In this document: positions 25,427 through 33,630 of the stretch, piece by piece | Layout: each line of letters starts with the position of its first letter | Position numbering within the stretch: the first letter of the stretch is position 1 | Assembly: GCF_014648915.1 (NCBI RefSeq) | Contig: NZ_BMSA01000003.1 | Span: 310,001-374,000 of the forward strand | Source of the DNA: Streptomyces phaeofaciens | Lineage (GTDB): Bacteria; Actinomycetota; Actinomycetes; Streptomycetales; Streptomycetaceae | Direction: 5' to 3' | DNA length: 64,000 nucleotides | The notes under the pieces: generated by a model | Told to the model about the DNA's origin: nothing | The model's database searches: none | Seen by the model: only the letters and a program-made list of their open reading frames with translations | Position numbers and translations under genes: made by a program

Positions 25427-26373
25427 AGGACGGCCCCCGCCCGGATCGCCGCTTCGACCTCGTCCGCCGTGGGCATCGCGGACGAGCACTCCAGCCGGGA
25501 GGCCACGATGGCGCCGGCGGCGTTGGCGTGCCGCATGATCTTCTCCAGGTCCCAGCCCGCGAGCAGGCCGTGGCAGAGGGTGCCGCCGAAGGCGTCGCCG
25601 GCCCCGAGGCCGTTGAGCACCTCCACCGGCAGGGGCGGGACCTCGGCGGACTCGCCCTCGCGGTTGACGGCGAGGACGCCCTTGGGTCCCTGCTTGACGA
25701 CGGCCAGCTCGACACCGGCGTCCAGGAGCGCCCGGGCGGCGGCCCGGGGCTCGCGCACCCCGGTGGCGACCTCCACCTCGTCGAGGTTGCCGACGGCGAC
25801 GGTGGTGTGTTTGAGGGCCTCGGCGTAGAAGGGGCGGGCCGCGTCCGGGTCGCTCCAGAACATGGGGCGCCAGTCGAGGTCGAAGACGGTGGTGCCGGCC
25901 TTGGCGCGGTGGGCGAGGGCCGCCAGGGTCGCCGTGCGGCTGGGCTCCTCGCTCAGGCCGGTGCCGGTGACCCAGAAGATCCGGCTCTCGTGGACGGCGT
26001 CGAGGTCCAGCTCGTGGGCGTCGATCTCCAGGTCGGGCGCCTTCGGGCGGCGGTAGAAGTACAGCGGGAAGTCGTCCGGCGGGAAGACCTCGCAGAAGGT
26101 GACCGGGGTGGGCAGTCCGGGGACCGGGGTGACCCAGCGGTCGTCGACGCCGAAGCCGCGCAGCGCCTCGTGCAGATAGGTGCCGAAGGGGTCGTCGCCG
26201 GTGCGGGTGATCACCGCGGTGGACCGTCCGAGCCGGGCCGCGGCGACCGCGACGTTGGCCGCCGAGCCGCCCAGGAATTTCCCGAAGGACGTGACCTGGG
26301 GCAGCGGCACACCCGTTTGCAACGGATAGAGGTCTACTCCGATCCGCCCCATGGTGATCAGGTCGTACGCCAT
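25423..26373 (-). CDS. iolC: 5-dehydro-2-deoxygluconokinase (PfkB family)
   Basis: This 316-residue sugar kinase phosphorylates 2-deoxy-5-keto-gluconate. PfkB signatures are present: GGSAANVAVAAARLG (about residues 33-47) for sugar binding, and NGLGAGDAFGGTLCHGL near 250-266 with the catalytic Asp. The ATG at 26373 has GAAGGGAA at good spacing; a longer frame upstream would add about 50 unrelated residues. It is the first gene of the iolC-aldolase-iolB-iolD-iolA operon and is divergent from the iolE/H-like gene, with a strong promoter at 26478-26507. Confidence 0.95.
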   Translation of the reverse strand: MAYDLITMGRIGVDLYPLQTGVPLPQVTSFGKFLGGSAANVAVAAARLGRSTAVITRTGDDPFGTYLHEALRGFGVDDRWVTPVPGLPTPVTFCEVFPPDDFPLYFYRRPKAPDLEIDAHELDLDAVHESRIFWVTGTGLSEEPSRTATLAALAHRAKAGTTVFDLDWRPMFWSDPDAARPFYAEALKHTTVAVGNLDEVEVATGVREPRAAARALLDAGVELAVVKQGPKGVLAVNREGESAEVPPLPVEVLNGLGAGDAFGGTLCHGLLAGWDLEKIMRHANAAGAIVASRLECSSAMPTADEVEAAIRAGAVL

Positions 26374-26477
26374 CGAGTTCCCTTCGTGTCGGCCAGGCCC
26401 GGTCGGCCTGCCGCCGGTCGGCGATCCCACCGGTCGGCCGGCCGTCTGTCGGCCTGCCCCGCATCGGCTCTCACGGA

Positions 26478-26507
26478 TTTCTAGCCCCGTATCGAGCACC
26501 CTGTCAA
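26478..26507 (-). promoter_or_regulatory. iolC operon promoter
   Basis: On the minus strand TTGACA (26502-26507), an 18-base spacer and TAGAAA (26478-26483) give a near-consensus housekeeping promoter. A palindromic operator candidate lies just upstream. Confidence 0.75.
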
Positions 26508-26511
26508 TAGT

Positions 26512-26523
26512 TTGTCCAGACAT
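26512..26523. promoter_or_regulatory. Candidate GntR-type operator between divergent iol transcripts
   Basis: TTGTCCAGACAT contains the palindrome TGTC-CA-GACA, the layout of HutC/GntR-family sites. It lies between the -35 elements of the two divergent iol promoters, so one regulator could control both. A second weaker dyad, GTCC/GGAC, overlaps it. Confidence 0.5.
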
Positions 26524-26535
26524 TCGGACCAGGCC

Positions 26536-26564
26536 TTGACAGTCCCGCGGAGAGACCGCACGCT
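26536..26564 (+). promoter_or_regulatory. Promoter of the iolE/H-like gene, apparently leaderless
   Basis: TTGACA (26536-26541), a 17-base spacer and CACGCT (26559-26564) would start transcription at or next to the ATG at 26572. No ribosome-binding site precedes that ATG, which fits a leaderless message. Confidence 0.5.
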
Positions 26565-26571
26565 GACGGCC

Positions 26572-27489
26572 ATGACGTCGTTGTCACCTCAGTCCTCACT
26601 TTCCCGCATCCGGATCGGATCGGCCCCCGACAGCTGGGGCGTCTGGTTCCCGGACGATCCCGCACAGGTGCCCTGGCGGCGCTTCCTCGACGAGGTCGCG
26701 CAGTCCGGCTACGAGTGGATCGAGCTCGGCCCCTACGGGTACCTGCCGACCGATCCCGCAGTCCTCACCGAGGAAACGGCGAAGCGCGGCCTGAAGGTGT
26801 CGGCCGGCACGGTCTTCACCGGGCTCCACCACGGCGAGGCCGTCTGGGACAAGACCTGGGCGCATGTCGCCGACAACGCGGTGCTCGCCCAGGCGATGGG
26901 CGCGAAGCACCTGGTCGTCATCCCGTCCTTCTGGCGGGACGACAAAACCGGCGAGGTGCTGGAGCCGGACACCCTCACGCCCGAGCAGTGGCGCAACCTC
27001 ACCTCGCTGACCGAGCGGCTCGGCAAGGAGGTACGGGAGCGCTACGGCCTCCAGATCGTCGTCCACCCGCACGCCGACACCCACATCGACAGCGAGGAGA
27101 ACGTCGCCCGGTTCCTGGACGGCACCGACTCCGGCCTCGTCTCGCTGTGCCTGGACACCGGGCACTACGCCTACTGCGGCGGCGACAGCGTCAAGCTGAT
27201 CGAGACCTACGGCGAGCGGATCGGGTACCTGCACCTCAAGCAGGTGGACCCGGAGATCCTGGCGGACGTGCGGGCGAAGGGGACGCCGTTCGGGCCGGCC
27301 GTGGCCCAGGGCGTGATGTGCGAGCCCCCCGCGGGGGTGCCCGCGCTGGGGCCCGTGCTGGAGGCCGCCCAGAAGCTGGACGTGGAGCTGTTCGCGATCG
27401 TGGAACAGGACATGTATCCGTGCGCGCCGGACACGCCCCTGCCGATCGCCCAGCGGACTCGGGCGTTCCTGAGGTCGTGCGGGGCGTAG
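26572..27489 (+). CDS. Inosose dehydratase / isomerase-like TIM barrel (IolE/IolH type)
   Basis: This 305-residue protein is a xylose-isomerase-like TIM barrel. Next to iol genes this family supplies inosose dehydratase (IolE) or the related IolH. The SAPDSWGVWFPDD opening, VVHPHADTHID (about residues 164-174), the LCLDTGHYAY metal-ligand motif near 194-203 and HLKQVD near 223-228 are visible. It is divergent from iolC and shares the regulatory region. It has no ribosome-binding site and a promoter whose start point falls near the ATG, so the transcript is probably leaderless. Whether it is IolE or IolH cannot be settled by eye. Confidence 0.85.
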   Translation: MTSLSPQSSLSRIRIGSAPDSWGVWFPDDPAQVPWRRFLDEVAQSGYEWIELGPYGYLPTDPAVLTEETAKRGLKVSAGTVFTGLHHGEAVWDKTWAHVADNAVLAQAMGAKHLVVIPSFWRDDKTGEVLEPDTLTPEQWRNLTSLTERLGKEVRERYGLQIVVHPHADTHIDSEENVARFLDGTDSGLVSLCLDTGHYAYCGGDSVKLIETYGERIGYLHLKQVDPEILADVRAKGTPFGPAVAQGVMCEPPAGVPALGPVLEAAQKLDVELFAIVEQDMYPCAPDTPLPIAQRTRAFLRSCGA

Positions 27490-27634
27490 TCGCTGCGCGG
27501 CGTGAACGGGGAGGGGGCTGCGCGAGGGCCGGTCGGGGCTTGGCGGGGTGGGGGCGTTGGTCGGCCGCGGGCTCTAGGCTTGTCGGTTCCGGCGTAGGAG
27601 CATGGGGGGCCTTCGGCGGGATGCGGGAGGGCTC

Positions 27635-28594
27635 ATGGTGGCGGGTGCGATGCGTGTCCGGGCCGGGCACGGGCCCGGTGGGGCCTGGGAGTTGGTCGCC
27701 GGGGCGCCTCATCCGCGGCTGCGGCCCGGGATCATCAGCTATCGCGGGATACGGCTCGCCCTGAACCGGCCCCGCCGCCGGCTGGAGACTCCGATCGGGG
27801 CCTCGACGCTGCTGCTCGGGTTCGAGGGGCCGGTGCGGATCTCACGGGACGGGCAGGCGCCGGACACGCTGGTGTCGGTGTACTGCGGGCCCACCACCAC
27901 CCCGGCCGTCGGGGAGCACGGCGGGCGGCTCTCGGGGATCGAGGTGCTGCTCACGCCGTGGGCGGCGTTCACCCTGTTCGGCACTCCGCAGCACGAACTC
28001 GTCAACCGGACCGTCGACCCCGACGACCTCCCGCACTCCCTGGCCACCTCCGTCGCCGAACTCGCCGCCGCGCTGGCCGCGTTACCGGACTGGGAGCGGC
28101 GGTTCGGGCTGCTCGACGAGGTGTTCACACGCTGGCGGGAAGCCGGGCCGCGGAGTTCGGAACGGGTGGCGCGGGCCTGGTCGCTGCTGGTGCGGACGGC
28201 CGGCGCGATACCGGTGCCACGGCTGGCCGAGGAGGTCGGCTGGAGCGTACGACAGCTGGAGAACCGTTTCCGTGAGCAGATCGGGCTCGGCCCCAAGGCG
28301 GCCGCCCGGGTCCTGCGACTGCAACGGGCCCGCCGGCTGCTGGCGGCCGGACGGGGCGCGGCGGAAACGGCGGCGCTCTGCGGTTTCTACGACCAGGCGC
28401 ATCTCAGCGGTGAGTTCAAGGCGATGACGGGCTGCACACCGAGGGAGTTCGTGCAGGCCAGGCGGCAGCCCTCGCCGCTGTCGCCGGTGGCCGACCGGAT
28501 GAGCGGCGAGGCGACGAGCCTGGTCCTGCCCGCTCCCGCGGCCGCCTGGTCCGGACCTGGTGCGCATTTTTCCAAGACCGGGCGGGTTGGCTGA
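27635..28594 (+). CDS. AraC-family transcriptional regulator with a TTA codon
   Basis: This 319-residue regulator has a C-terminal AraC double helix-turn-helix: VPRLAEEVGWSVRQLENRFREQIG (first helix pair, about residues 196-219) and AALCGFYDQAHLSGEFKAMTGCTPREFV (second, near 250-277). The N-terminal half is an effector-binding domain of unknown ligand. The ATG at 27635 is chosen because GGAGG lies four bases upstream; the ATG at 27602 has its GGAG too close. Codon 150 (28082-28084) is TTA, so translation should need the bldA tRNA. It follows the iolE/H-like gene by 145 bases but its target is not evident. Confidence 0.88.
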   Translation: MVAGAMRVRAGHGPGGAWELVAGAPHPRLRPGIISYRGIRLALNRPRRRLETPIGASTLLLGFEGPVRISRDGQAPDTLVSVYCGPTTTPAVGEHGGRLSGIEVLLTPWAAFTLFGTPQHELVNRTVDPDDLPHSLATSVAELAAALAALPDWERRFGLLDEVFTRWREAGPRSSERVARAWSLLVRTAGAIPVPRLAEEVGWSVRQLENRFREQIGLGPKAAARVLRLQRARRLLAAGRGAAETAALCGFYDQAHLSGEFKAMTGCTPREFVQARRQPSPLSPVADRMSGEATSLVLPAPAAAWSGPGAHFSKTGRVG

Positions 28595-28748
28595 ATACAG
28601 GCTGGGGGTCCGGTGGTTCCGGGGGGATGGCGGGGCAGCGGGGTCGGGCCGGGCTCGTCGCAGCGGGCCCGGCCCGCCGCCTGTGGTGAGGGCGTTTCCG
28701 CAGACGGCACGGTGTCGACGCACCCCGCCCGCCCGCCCGCGTCCGCCT

Positions 28749-28766
28749 TTGCGTCACTTGCGTCAC
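28749..28766. repeat. Tandem TTGCGTCAC direct repeat
   Basis: Two exact 9-base copies, 28749-28757 and 28758-28766, lie head to tail upstream of the small HTH gene. More TCAC steps follow within 60 bases. Confidence 0.7.
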
Positions 28767-28872
28767 AAACACCCCCTTCCTGTCACACATGTCCCGCGTA
28801 CGCGGGTCTTTCGTCACGCGCGGTCGACAGCTGCTTTCGGTCGGTCACCCTGCGTCGCCCACGGGGCACAGG

Positions 28873-28888
28873 GCTGGTGATCACCAGC
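28873..28888. promoter_or_regulatory. 16-bp palindrome upstream of the small HTH gene
   Basis: GCTGGTGATCACCAGC is a perfect palindrome 65 bases before the start codon. Its core GGTGATCACC recurs in an 18-bp palindrome at 30324-30341, upstream of the alcohol dehydrogenase gene. Confidence 0.5.
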
Positions 28889-28953
28889 GCAGCGCCGGGC
28901 TCCCCCGGGCGGCCTCCCGGCCGCCGCCCCGCGTGCGCGGGGAGGTGCGACCC

Positions 28954-29154
28954 ATGACCGACCGAAGGCTCTGGTCCTACAAGGAGATCGCGGCCCACAT
29001 CCGGGTGCAGCCGGACACCGTACGGTCCTACCGCAAGCACGGGCTGCTGCCGCCGCCCGACCGGGTCGAGGGCGGCAAGCCCTACTGGTACGCCGAGACC
29101 GTCGACGCCTGGGTCGCCTCCCGCCCGGGCAACCGGGGGCGCCGGGCGGAATGA
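28954..29154 (+). CDS. Small MerR/AlpA-type helix-turn-helix protein
   Basis: This 66-residue protein consists almost entirely of a winged-helix DNA-binding motif: YKEIAAHIRVQPDTVRSYRKHGLLPPPDRVEGGKPYW (residues about 8-44) is the MerR/excisionase-like recognition unit. No effector or dimerisation domain follows. The ATG at 28954 has GGGGAGG upstream. It stands alone, with palindromes in its upstream region and before the alcohol dehydrogenase gene, so it could regulate itself and that neighbour; this is inference. No integrase or phage gene is nearby, which argues against an excisionase role. Confidence 0.82.
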   Translation: MTDRRLWSYKEIAAHIRVQPDTVRSYRKHGLLPPPDRVEGGKPYWYAETVDAWVASRPGNRGRRAE

Positions 29155-29237
29155 TCCGCGGGGAGGGCCCGCGGAGGCCGCCGGCCACGGCCTGCGGGTC
29201 CGGGCCCTCCCTCGGCCCTCCCCCCCGGTCCCCTCCC

Positions 29238-30281
29238 TCAGCTCCACGGCGCGATGACCGTCACCCCGGCCCCCGGCGCCGTACCCATCGCCGCCAGTGC
29301 CTCCGGTACGGCGTCCAGGGTGATCGTCGAGGTCACGAGCAGGTCGGGACGGAGCACGCCCGACCGGACCGCCTCCAGCATCGCCGGGTAGGTGTGCGCG
29401 GCCATGCCGTGGCTGCCGAGGATCTCCAGTTCCAGGGCGATGGCGCGGGCCATCGGGACGGGGGTCGTGCCGTCGGGCGAGGGCAGCAGACCGACCTGGA
29501 CGTGCCGGCCCCGGCGGCGCAGGCCGTTCACCGACGCGGCGCACGTGGCCGGGGAACCGAGGGCGTCGAGGGAGAGGTGCGCGCCACCGGCGGTGAGGGC
29601 GCGGACGGCCGCCGCCGTGTCCGGCACGCTCGTGGCGTCCACGCACTCCGCCGCACCGAACGTGCGGGCCAGGTCCAGGGCGCGGGGGGAGACGTCCACC
29701 GCGATCACCCGGGCCCCGCTCGCCGCCGCGATCATCACCGCGGAGAGGCCCACCCCGCCGCAGCCGTGCACCGCGACCCACTCCCCCGCCGCGACCCGGC
29801 CCTGCTGCACGACGGCCCGGAACGCGGTGGCGAACCGGCAGCCCAGGGAGGCCGCGGTGGCGTAGGAGAGGTCGTCGGGGACGGCGACCAGGTTCACGTC
29901 GGCGTGGTCCAGGGCGACGTACTGGGCGAAGGAGCCCCAGTGGGTGAAGCCGGGCTGGGTCTGGCGCTCGCACACCTGGTGGTCGCCGGCCGCGCAGGAG
30001 GGGCAGCTTCCGCAGCCGCAGACGAAGGGGACGGTGACCCGGTCGCCCGGGTGCCAGCCGGTGACGGCCGCGCCCACCTCCTGCACGACTCCGGCGAGTT
30101 CATGGCCGGGGACGTGCGGCAGGGCGATGTCCGGGTCGTGGCCGGCCCAGCCGTGCCAGTCGCTGCGGCACAGGCCGGTGGCCTCGACCCGGACGACCAC
30201 TCCATGGGGGGCGGGCCGGGGGTCGGGCACCTCCCGTACCTCGGCGGGTTCGCCGTACCGTTCGAAGACCACTGCGCGCAT
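29238..30281 (-). CDS. Zinc-dependent alcohol dehydrogenase (MDR family)
   Basis: This 347-residue oxidoreductase has the full zinc signature of the medium-chain dehydrogenase family. Catalytic Cys is in [10 protein letters not shown] (about residue 38), the GHE motif follows, and the structural-zinc cluster [17 protein letters not shown] spans about 89-105. The Rossmann [11 protein letters not shown] motif lies near 172-182. It probably oxidises an alcohol with NAD(P)+. The start has AAGGAG at good spacing. An 18-bp palindrome upstream may be an operator or the terminator of the MMPL gene. Confidence 0.92.
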   Translation of the reverse strand: MRAVVFERYGEPAEVREVPDPRPAPHGVVVRVEATGLCRSDWHGWAGHDPDIALPHVPGHELAGVVQEVGAAVTGWHPGDRVTVPFVCGCGSCPSCAAGDHQVCERQTQPGFTHWGSFAQYVALDHADVNLVAVPDDLSYATAASLGCRFATAFRAVVQQGRVAAGEWVAVHGCGGVGLSAVMIAAASGARVIAVDVSPRALDLARTFGAAECVDATSVPDTAAAVRALTAGGAHLSLDALGSPATCAASVNGLRRRGRHVQVGLLPSPDGTTPVPMARAIALELEILGSHGMAAHTYPAMLEAVRSGVLRPDLLVTSTITLDAVPEALAAMGTAPGAGVTVIAPWS

Positions 30282-30323
30282 CCACGGCTCCTTCTCGCCC
30301 CGCTCCGGCGACTCCCCGGAACT

Positions 30324-30360
30324 CCCCGGTGATCACCGGGGCTGCCCGGTGATCACGGGG
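30324..30360. promoter_or_regulatory. Two neighbouring GGTGATCAC palindromes between mmpL and alcohol dehydrogenase
   Basis: CCCCGGTGATCACCGGGG at 30324-30341 is a perfect 18-bp palindrome. CCCGGTGATCACGGGG at 30345-30360 is a close second copy. They fill the short gap between the MMPL stop and the dehydrogenase start and could be an operator pair or form a terminator. Confidence 0.55.
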
Positions 30361-30364
30361 AACG

Positions 30365-32659
30365 CTAGCCGCGCGCGGCCTCCTTGTCCCGCGCCCGCTC
30401 GGCCTCACCGGATTCCCCGGGCTCGCCGGGTGCCGCGGACTTCCCCGGTCCCTCGCTCGGCGTGGGCCGGGCCGGGCCCGCCGACTCCCCCTCGCTCAGT
30501 CCGAACCGTTCGTGGAAGCGGCGCAGGGGGGCCGGGGCCCACCAGGTGGCGCGGCCGGTGAGGCGCATGATCGCCGGGACCAGGAGGCTGCGGACGACCA
30601 TCGCGTCCATCAGGACCGCCAGGGCGATGCCCAGGCCGAGCATCTTGGTGTTGGTGACCCGGGAGGTGCCTATCGCGACCATCACCACGGCCAGGATGAC
30701 CGCCGCCGCGGTGATCAGTCCGCCCGTGCGCCGCAGGCCCAGCCGGACCGCCCGCTCGTGGTCGCCGGTGCGGTCGTACTCCTCCTTGATGCGGGAGAGC
30801 AGGAACACGCCGTAGTCCATGGAGAGTCCGAAGGCGACGCAGAACATCAGGACCGGGAGGGTGGTCTCGATGGAGCCGGGGCTGGTGAAGGCCAGCGGTC
30901 CGGAGAGATGGCCCTCCTGGAAGACCCAGACCACCGCACCGAACATCGCCGTCAGGCTGAGCGCGTTGAGCAGCACCGCCTGGAGCGGGATGAGCACGCT
31001 GCCGGTGAGCAGGAAGACCAGGAACAGCGTCACGACCGCGATGAAGGCCACCGCCCACGGCAGCTGGGCGCCGATCGCATGCTTGGAGTCGACCAGGACG
31101 GCCGCCGCGCCGGTCACCTTGGTGTCGAAGGGGGCCTGTGTGGCGCGCAGGTCGCCGACCAGTCGCTGGGCCGCGTCGTCCACGGCCTCGCCGCGGGGCA
31201 GCACCGTGAAGTACGCCGCGTCGCCGCTCACCAGCGGGCCGTCGACCCGGACGACCGCGGGGAGTGCGGCAACACGCTCCTTGTAGGCCGCGTACTGGGC
31301 CGGGGTGGCCTTCCCCTCGGCGAGGATCTCCAGGCCGCCGCCGGGGTTGCCCGGGAAGCCGTCCCTGATGTGCTGCTGGACGACGTGGGACTCGGCGGAG
31401 GAGGGCAGCTGGCGGTCGTCCGCCGTACCGAACTTCACGCCCAGGAAGGGCAGTCCGAGCAGGACGAGGACGGCCGTGGTCCCCAGGGCGAAGAGCGGGG
31501 CCCGGCGCATGACCAGGTCCGCGGTGCGTGCCCAGCCCTTGCCGTCCTCGGCGGCGCCCGGCCCCTCGGATCCGGCGTCCCCGCCCTTGCGGCGGAACAC
31601 CCGCCGCAGGTCCAGCGCGTTGACCCGGTCGCCGAGCAGGAGGAGGGCGGCCGGGAGCAGGATCAGGGCGGCCGCGGCGGCCAGCAGGACCACCGCCATG
31701 CCTGCGTAGGCGAAGGAGCGCAGGAAGTACTGGGGGAAGACGAGCATGGCCGCGAGCGACACGGCGACCGTGAGCGCGGAGAACAGGACCGTGCGGCCGG
31801 CCGTGCGCAGGGTGGTGCCGATGGCCGTGCGCGGATCGGCGCCGGCGGCGAGTTCCTCGCGGAAGCGGCGGACGATGAACAGGGCGTAGTCGACGGCGAG
31901 GCCGAGGCCCAGGGCGGTGGTGAGGTTCATCGCGAAGACGGAGACGTCGGTGAACGCCGTCAGGCCGCTGAGGACCGCGTTGGTGCCGAGGATCGCGACG
32001 ATGCCGATGCCCAGCGGCAGCAGGGCGGCGATCGCGCTGCCGAAGACCATCACCAGCAGCACCAGCGTGACCGGCAGGGCGATCAGCTCGGCGCGGGTGA
32101 GGTCCTCCTGGATGATGGTCTGCATCTCGTGCCGGACCGCGACGATGCCGCCGACCTCGACCTCCACCGGGCCGTGGGTGCCGCGGTAGGAGGGGGCGAT
32201 GTGGTCGAGGGTCTCGCCCATCGTCTTCTCGTCGCCCGTGATGCGGGCGGCTATCAGCGCCTCGTGGCCGTCCGTCGCGCGCAGGGCGGGGGCCGCCGAG
32301 GGGTCCGCCGTCCAGTAGGAGCCGACCCCGACGACGCCCTTCTCGGCGGCGAGGCGCTTCGTCAGCCGCTTCGCCTCGACGGCGACCGCCGGGTCGTCGA
32401 CCGAGGCGTCGCCCGCGCCGACGAGCAGCAGGAGATTGGGCTGCGAGGCGGGGAACTCGCGCTCCAGCGCCTTGGTCGCGTAGGTGGACTGGGCGTCGGG
32501 GTCCTCCCAGCCGCCGCTGCCCAGTTTGTCGGCGACACCGCTGCCGGCGAGCACCGCGAGCACGGTGAGCACCAGGGCGGCGAGCAGCGACAGCCGGGGG
32601 CGGGCGGTCACGAAACGGGTCCAGGCGCCCGCACGGGGTGGGCGGTTGACTTCGGTCAT
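30365..32659 (-). CDS. MMPL/RND-family membrane exporter
   Basis: This 764-residue protein has the MMPL layout: an N-terminal helix, a large external loop (about 50-180), a cluster of about five helices, a second loop and a second five-helix cluster with a charged C-terminal tail. GLGLAVDYALFIVRRFREELAAG near residues 242-264 and FGLSMDYGVFLLSRIKEEYDRTG near 605-627 are the duplicated signature repeats carrying the proton-relay Asp. Such proteins export lipids, antibiotics or other hydrophobic compounds using the proton gradient. It is divergent from a TetR regulator, with two dyads between them, so it is probably induced by its own substrate. Confidence 0.93.
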   Translation of the reverse strand: MTEVNRPPRAGAWTRFVTARPRLSLLAALVLTVLAVLAGSGVADKLGSGGWEDPDAQSTYATKALEREFPASQPNLLLLVGAGDASVDDPAVAVEAKRLTKRLAAEKGVVGVGSYWTADPSAAPALRATDGHEALIAARITGDEKTMGETLDHIAPSYRGTHGPVEVEVGGIVAVRHEMQTIIQEDLTRAELIALPVTLVLLVMVFGSAIAALLPLGIGIVAILGTNAVLSGLTAFTDVSVFAMNLTTALGLGLAVDYALFIVRRFREELAAGADPRTAIGTTLRTAGRTVLFSALTVAVSLAAMLVFPQYFLRSFAYAGMAVVLLAAAAALILLPAALLLLGDRVNALDLRRVFRRKGGDAGSEGPGAAEDGKGWARTADLVMRRAPLFALGTTAVLVLLGLPFLGVKFGTADDRQLPSSAESHVVQQHIRDGFPGNPGGGLEILAEGKATPAQYAAYKERVAALPAVVRVDGPLVSGDAAYFTVLPRGEAVDDAAQRLVGDLRATQAPFDTKVTGAAAVLVDSKHAIGAQLPWAVAFIAVVTLFLVFLLTGSVLIPLQAVLLNALSLTAMFGAVVWVFQEGHLSGPLAFTSPGSIETTLPVLMFCVAFGLSMDYGVFLLSRIKEEYDRTGDHERAVRLGLRRTGGLITAAAVILAVVMVAIGTSRVTNTKMLGLGIALAVLMDAMVVRSLLVPAIMRLTGRATWWAPAPLRRFHERFGLSEGESAGPARPTPSEGPGKSAAPGEPGESGEAERARDKEAARG

Positions 32660-32725
32660 GGTGCGGTGTCCCCTTCACCATGGAAGCAGTCCATGGAAAA
32701 CAGTCGTGAGAACCGTAAACTGGGA

Positions 32726-32777
32726 AACACGAGACATCGCTCGTGTTCCTGGGATCAGAATGCGAGCGACTGCTCGC
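32726..32777. promoter_or_regulatory. Two TetR-type dyads between mmpL and its regulator
   Basis: AACACGAG-N6-CTCGTGTT (32726-32747) is a perfect 8-6-8 inverted repeat. GCGAGC-GACT-GCTCGC (32762-32777) is a perfect 6-4-6 repeat. Their centres are 33 bases apart, three helical turns, in the divergent promoter region. Confidence 0.65.
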
Positions 32778-32813
32778 GTTTGTCAATCACGGATGGAGAG
32801 CTGGGGATAACGC

Positions 32814-33557
32814 GTGGCCGACACGTCCGACAAGCAGGACATTCAGGGCGTCCCGGAGAAGGATCAGACCGTGCAGGAACGGGCCGCGAACGAGCCGATC
32901 GCGAAGGAGCAGGCGCCACGCCGCCGCCAGGCGCGCGGTGAGCGCCGCATCGCCCAGCTGCTCGAAGCCGCGGCCAGCGTCTTCTGCTCCACCGGCTACA
33001 CCGCCGCCAGCACCAACGCCATCGCCCGCGAGGCCGGCGTCTCGCCGGGCACGCTCTATCAGTTCTTCCCGAACAAGGAAGCGATCGCGATCGAGCTGGG
33101 CGACCGGCTGATGCACGAGATGCGCGAGACGTACGGCGAGGCGCTCGCCCCCGTCGACCCCGCGACACCGCTGGAGGAGGCGGTCGGCTCGGCGATCGAC
33201 CGGTTCATCGCCTTCAACTGCGACCATCCGGTGTTCTTCGCCCTCATGCACGGCCCCGACATCCCGGGCCGCATGGCCGAGGAGCACGACGCGCTCCACG
33301 CGACCCTGCTCTCCCGCATAGAGGACCTGCTCTCCTCGTTCCTGCCCGAAGCACCCCCCGCCGAGCTGAACCGCACCGCGCAGATGTGCCTCGGCATCTA
33401 CAAGGCGGGCCTCGAACTGGTCCTGGGACACGAGGGCGCCGCACGCGACGCGTACGTCCGGGAAGTGAAGGACGTACTGATCCGCTACCTGGAGCCGCTG
33501 GTGGGCGACCGGCTCGGCGGACGACGCACCGGCCTCCCCGCCGGGAATACCCCCTAG
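32814..33557 (+). CDS. TetR-family regulator, probable repressor of the MMPL exporter
   Basis: This 247-residue protein has a TetR DNA-binding domain at about residues 38-90: RRIAQLLEAAASVFCSTGYTAASTNAIAREAGVSPGTLYQFFPNKEAI. The remaining helices form the ligand-binding domain. An unusually long polar N-terminal extension (about 38 residues) precedes it. The GTG at 32814 has GGGGA seven bases upstream. It is divergent from mmpL with two inverted repeats between them. Its stop codon lies inside the CsoR-type operator of the copZ gene. Confidence 0.9.
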   Translation: MADTSDKQDIQGVPEKDQTVQERAANEPIAKEQAPRRRQARGERRIAQLLEAAASVFCSTGYTAASTNAIAREAGVSPGTLYQFFPNKEAIAIELGDRLMHEMRETYGEALAPVDPATPLEEAVGSAIDRFIAFNCDHPVFFALMHGPDIPGRMAEEHDALHATLLSRIEDLLSSFLPEAPPAELNRTAQMCLGIYKAGLELVLGHEGAARDAYVREVKDVLIRYLEPLVGDRLGGRRTGLPAGNTP

Positions 33558-33563
33558 GGGTAT
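33547..33563. promoter_or_regulatory. CsoR-type copper operator before copZ
   Basis: ATACCCC-CTA-GGGGTAT is a perfect 7-3-7 dyad of the kind bound by the copper sensor CsoR. It overlaps the tetR stop codon and a TATAGT -10-like element (33561-33566), so copper should relieve repression of copZ and copA. Confidence 0.85.
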
Positions 33564-33630
33564 AGTGTTGGCAGAGCGGGAGCCCCTCGCGGGCCCCGTC
33601 GGCCCCACCTGCCTCCACGAGGAGAACGAC

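Larger units (their letters stand above)
28595..28953. other. 359-base intergenic region rich in short symmetric motifs
   Basis: Between the AraC regulator and the small HTH gene I see two abutting TTGCGTCAC copies (28749-28766), a palindrome CCCGCGTACGCGGG (28793-28806) and GCTGGTGATCACCAGC (28873-28888). Their density suggests a regulatory region for the downstream gene. No protein gene was recognised. Confidence 0.55.
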
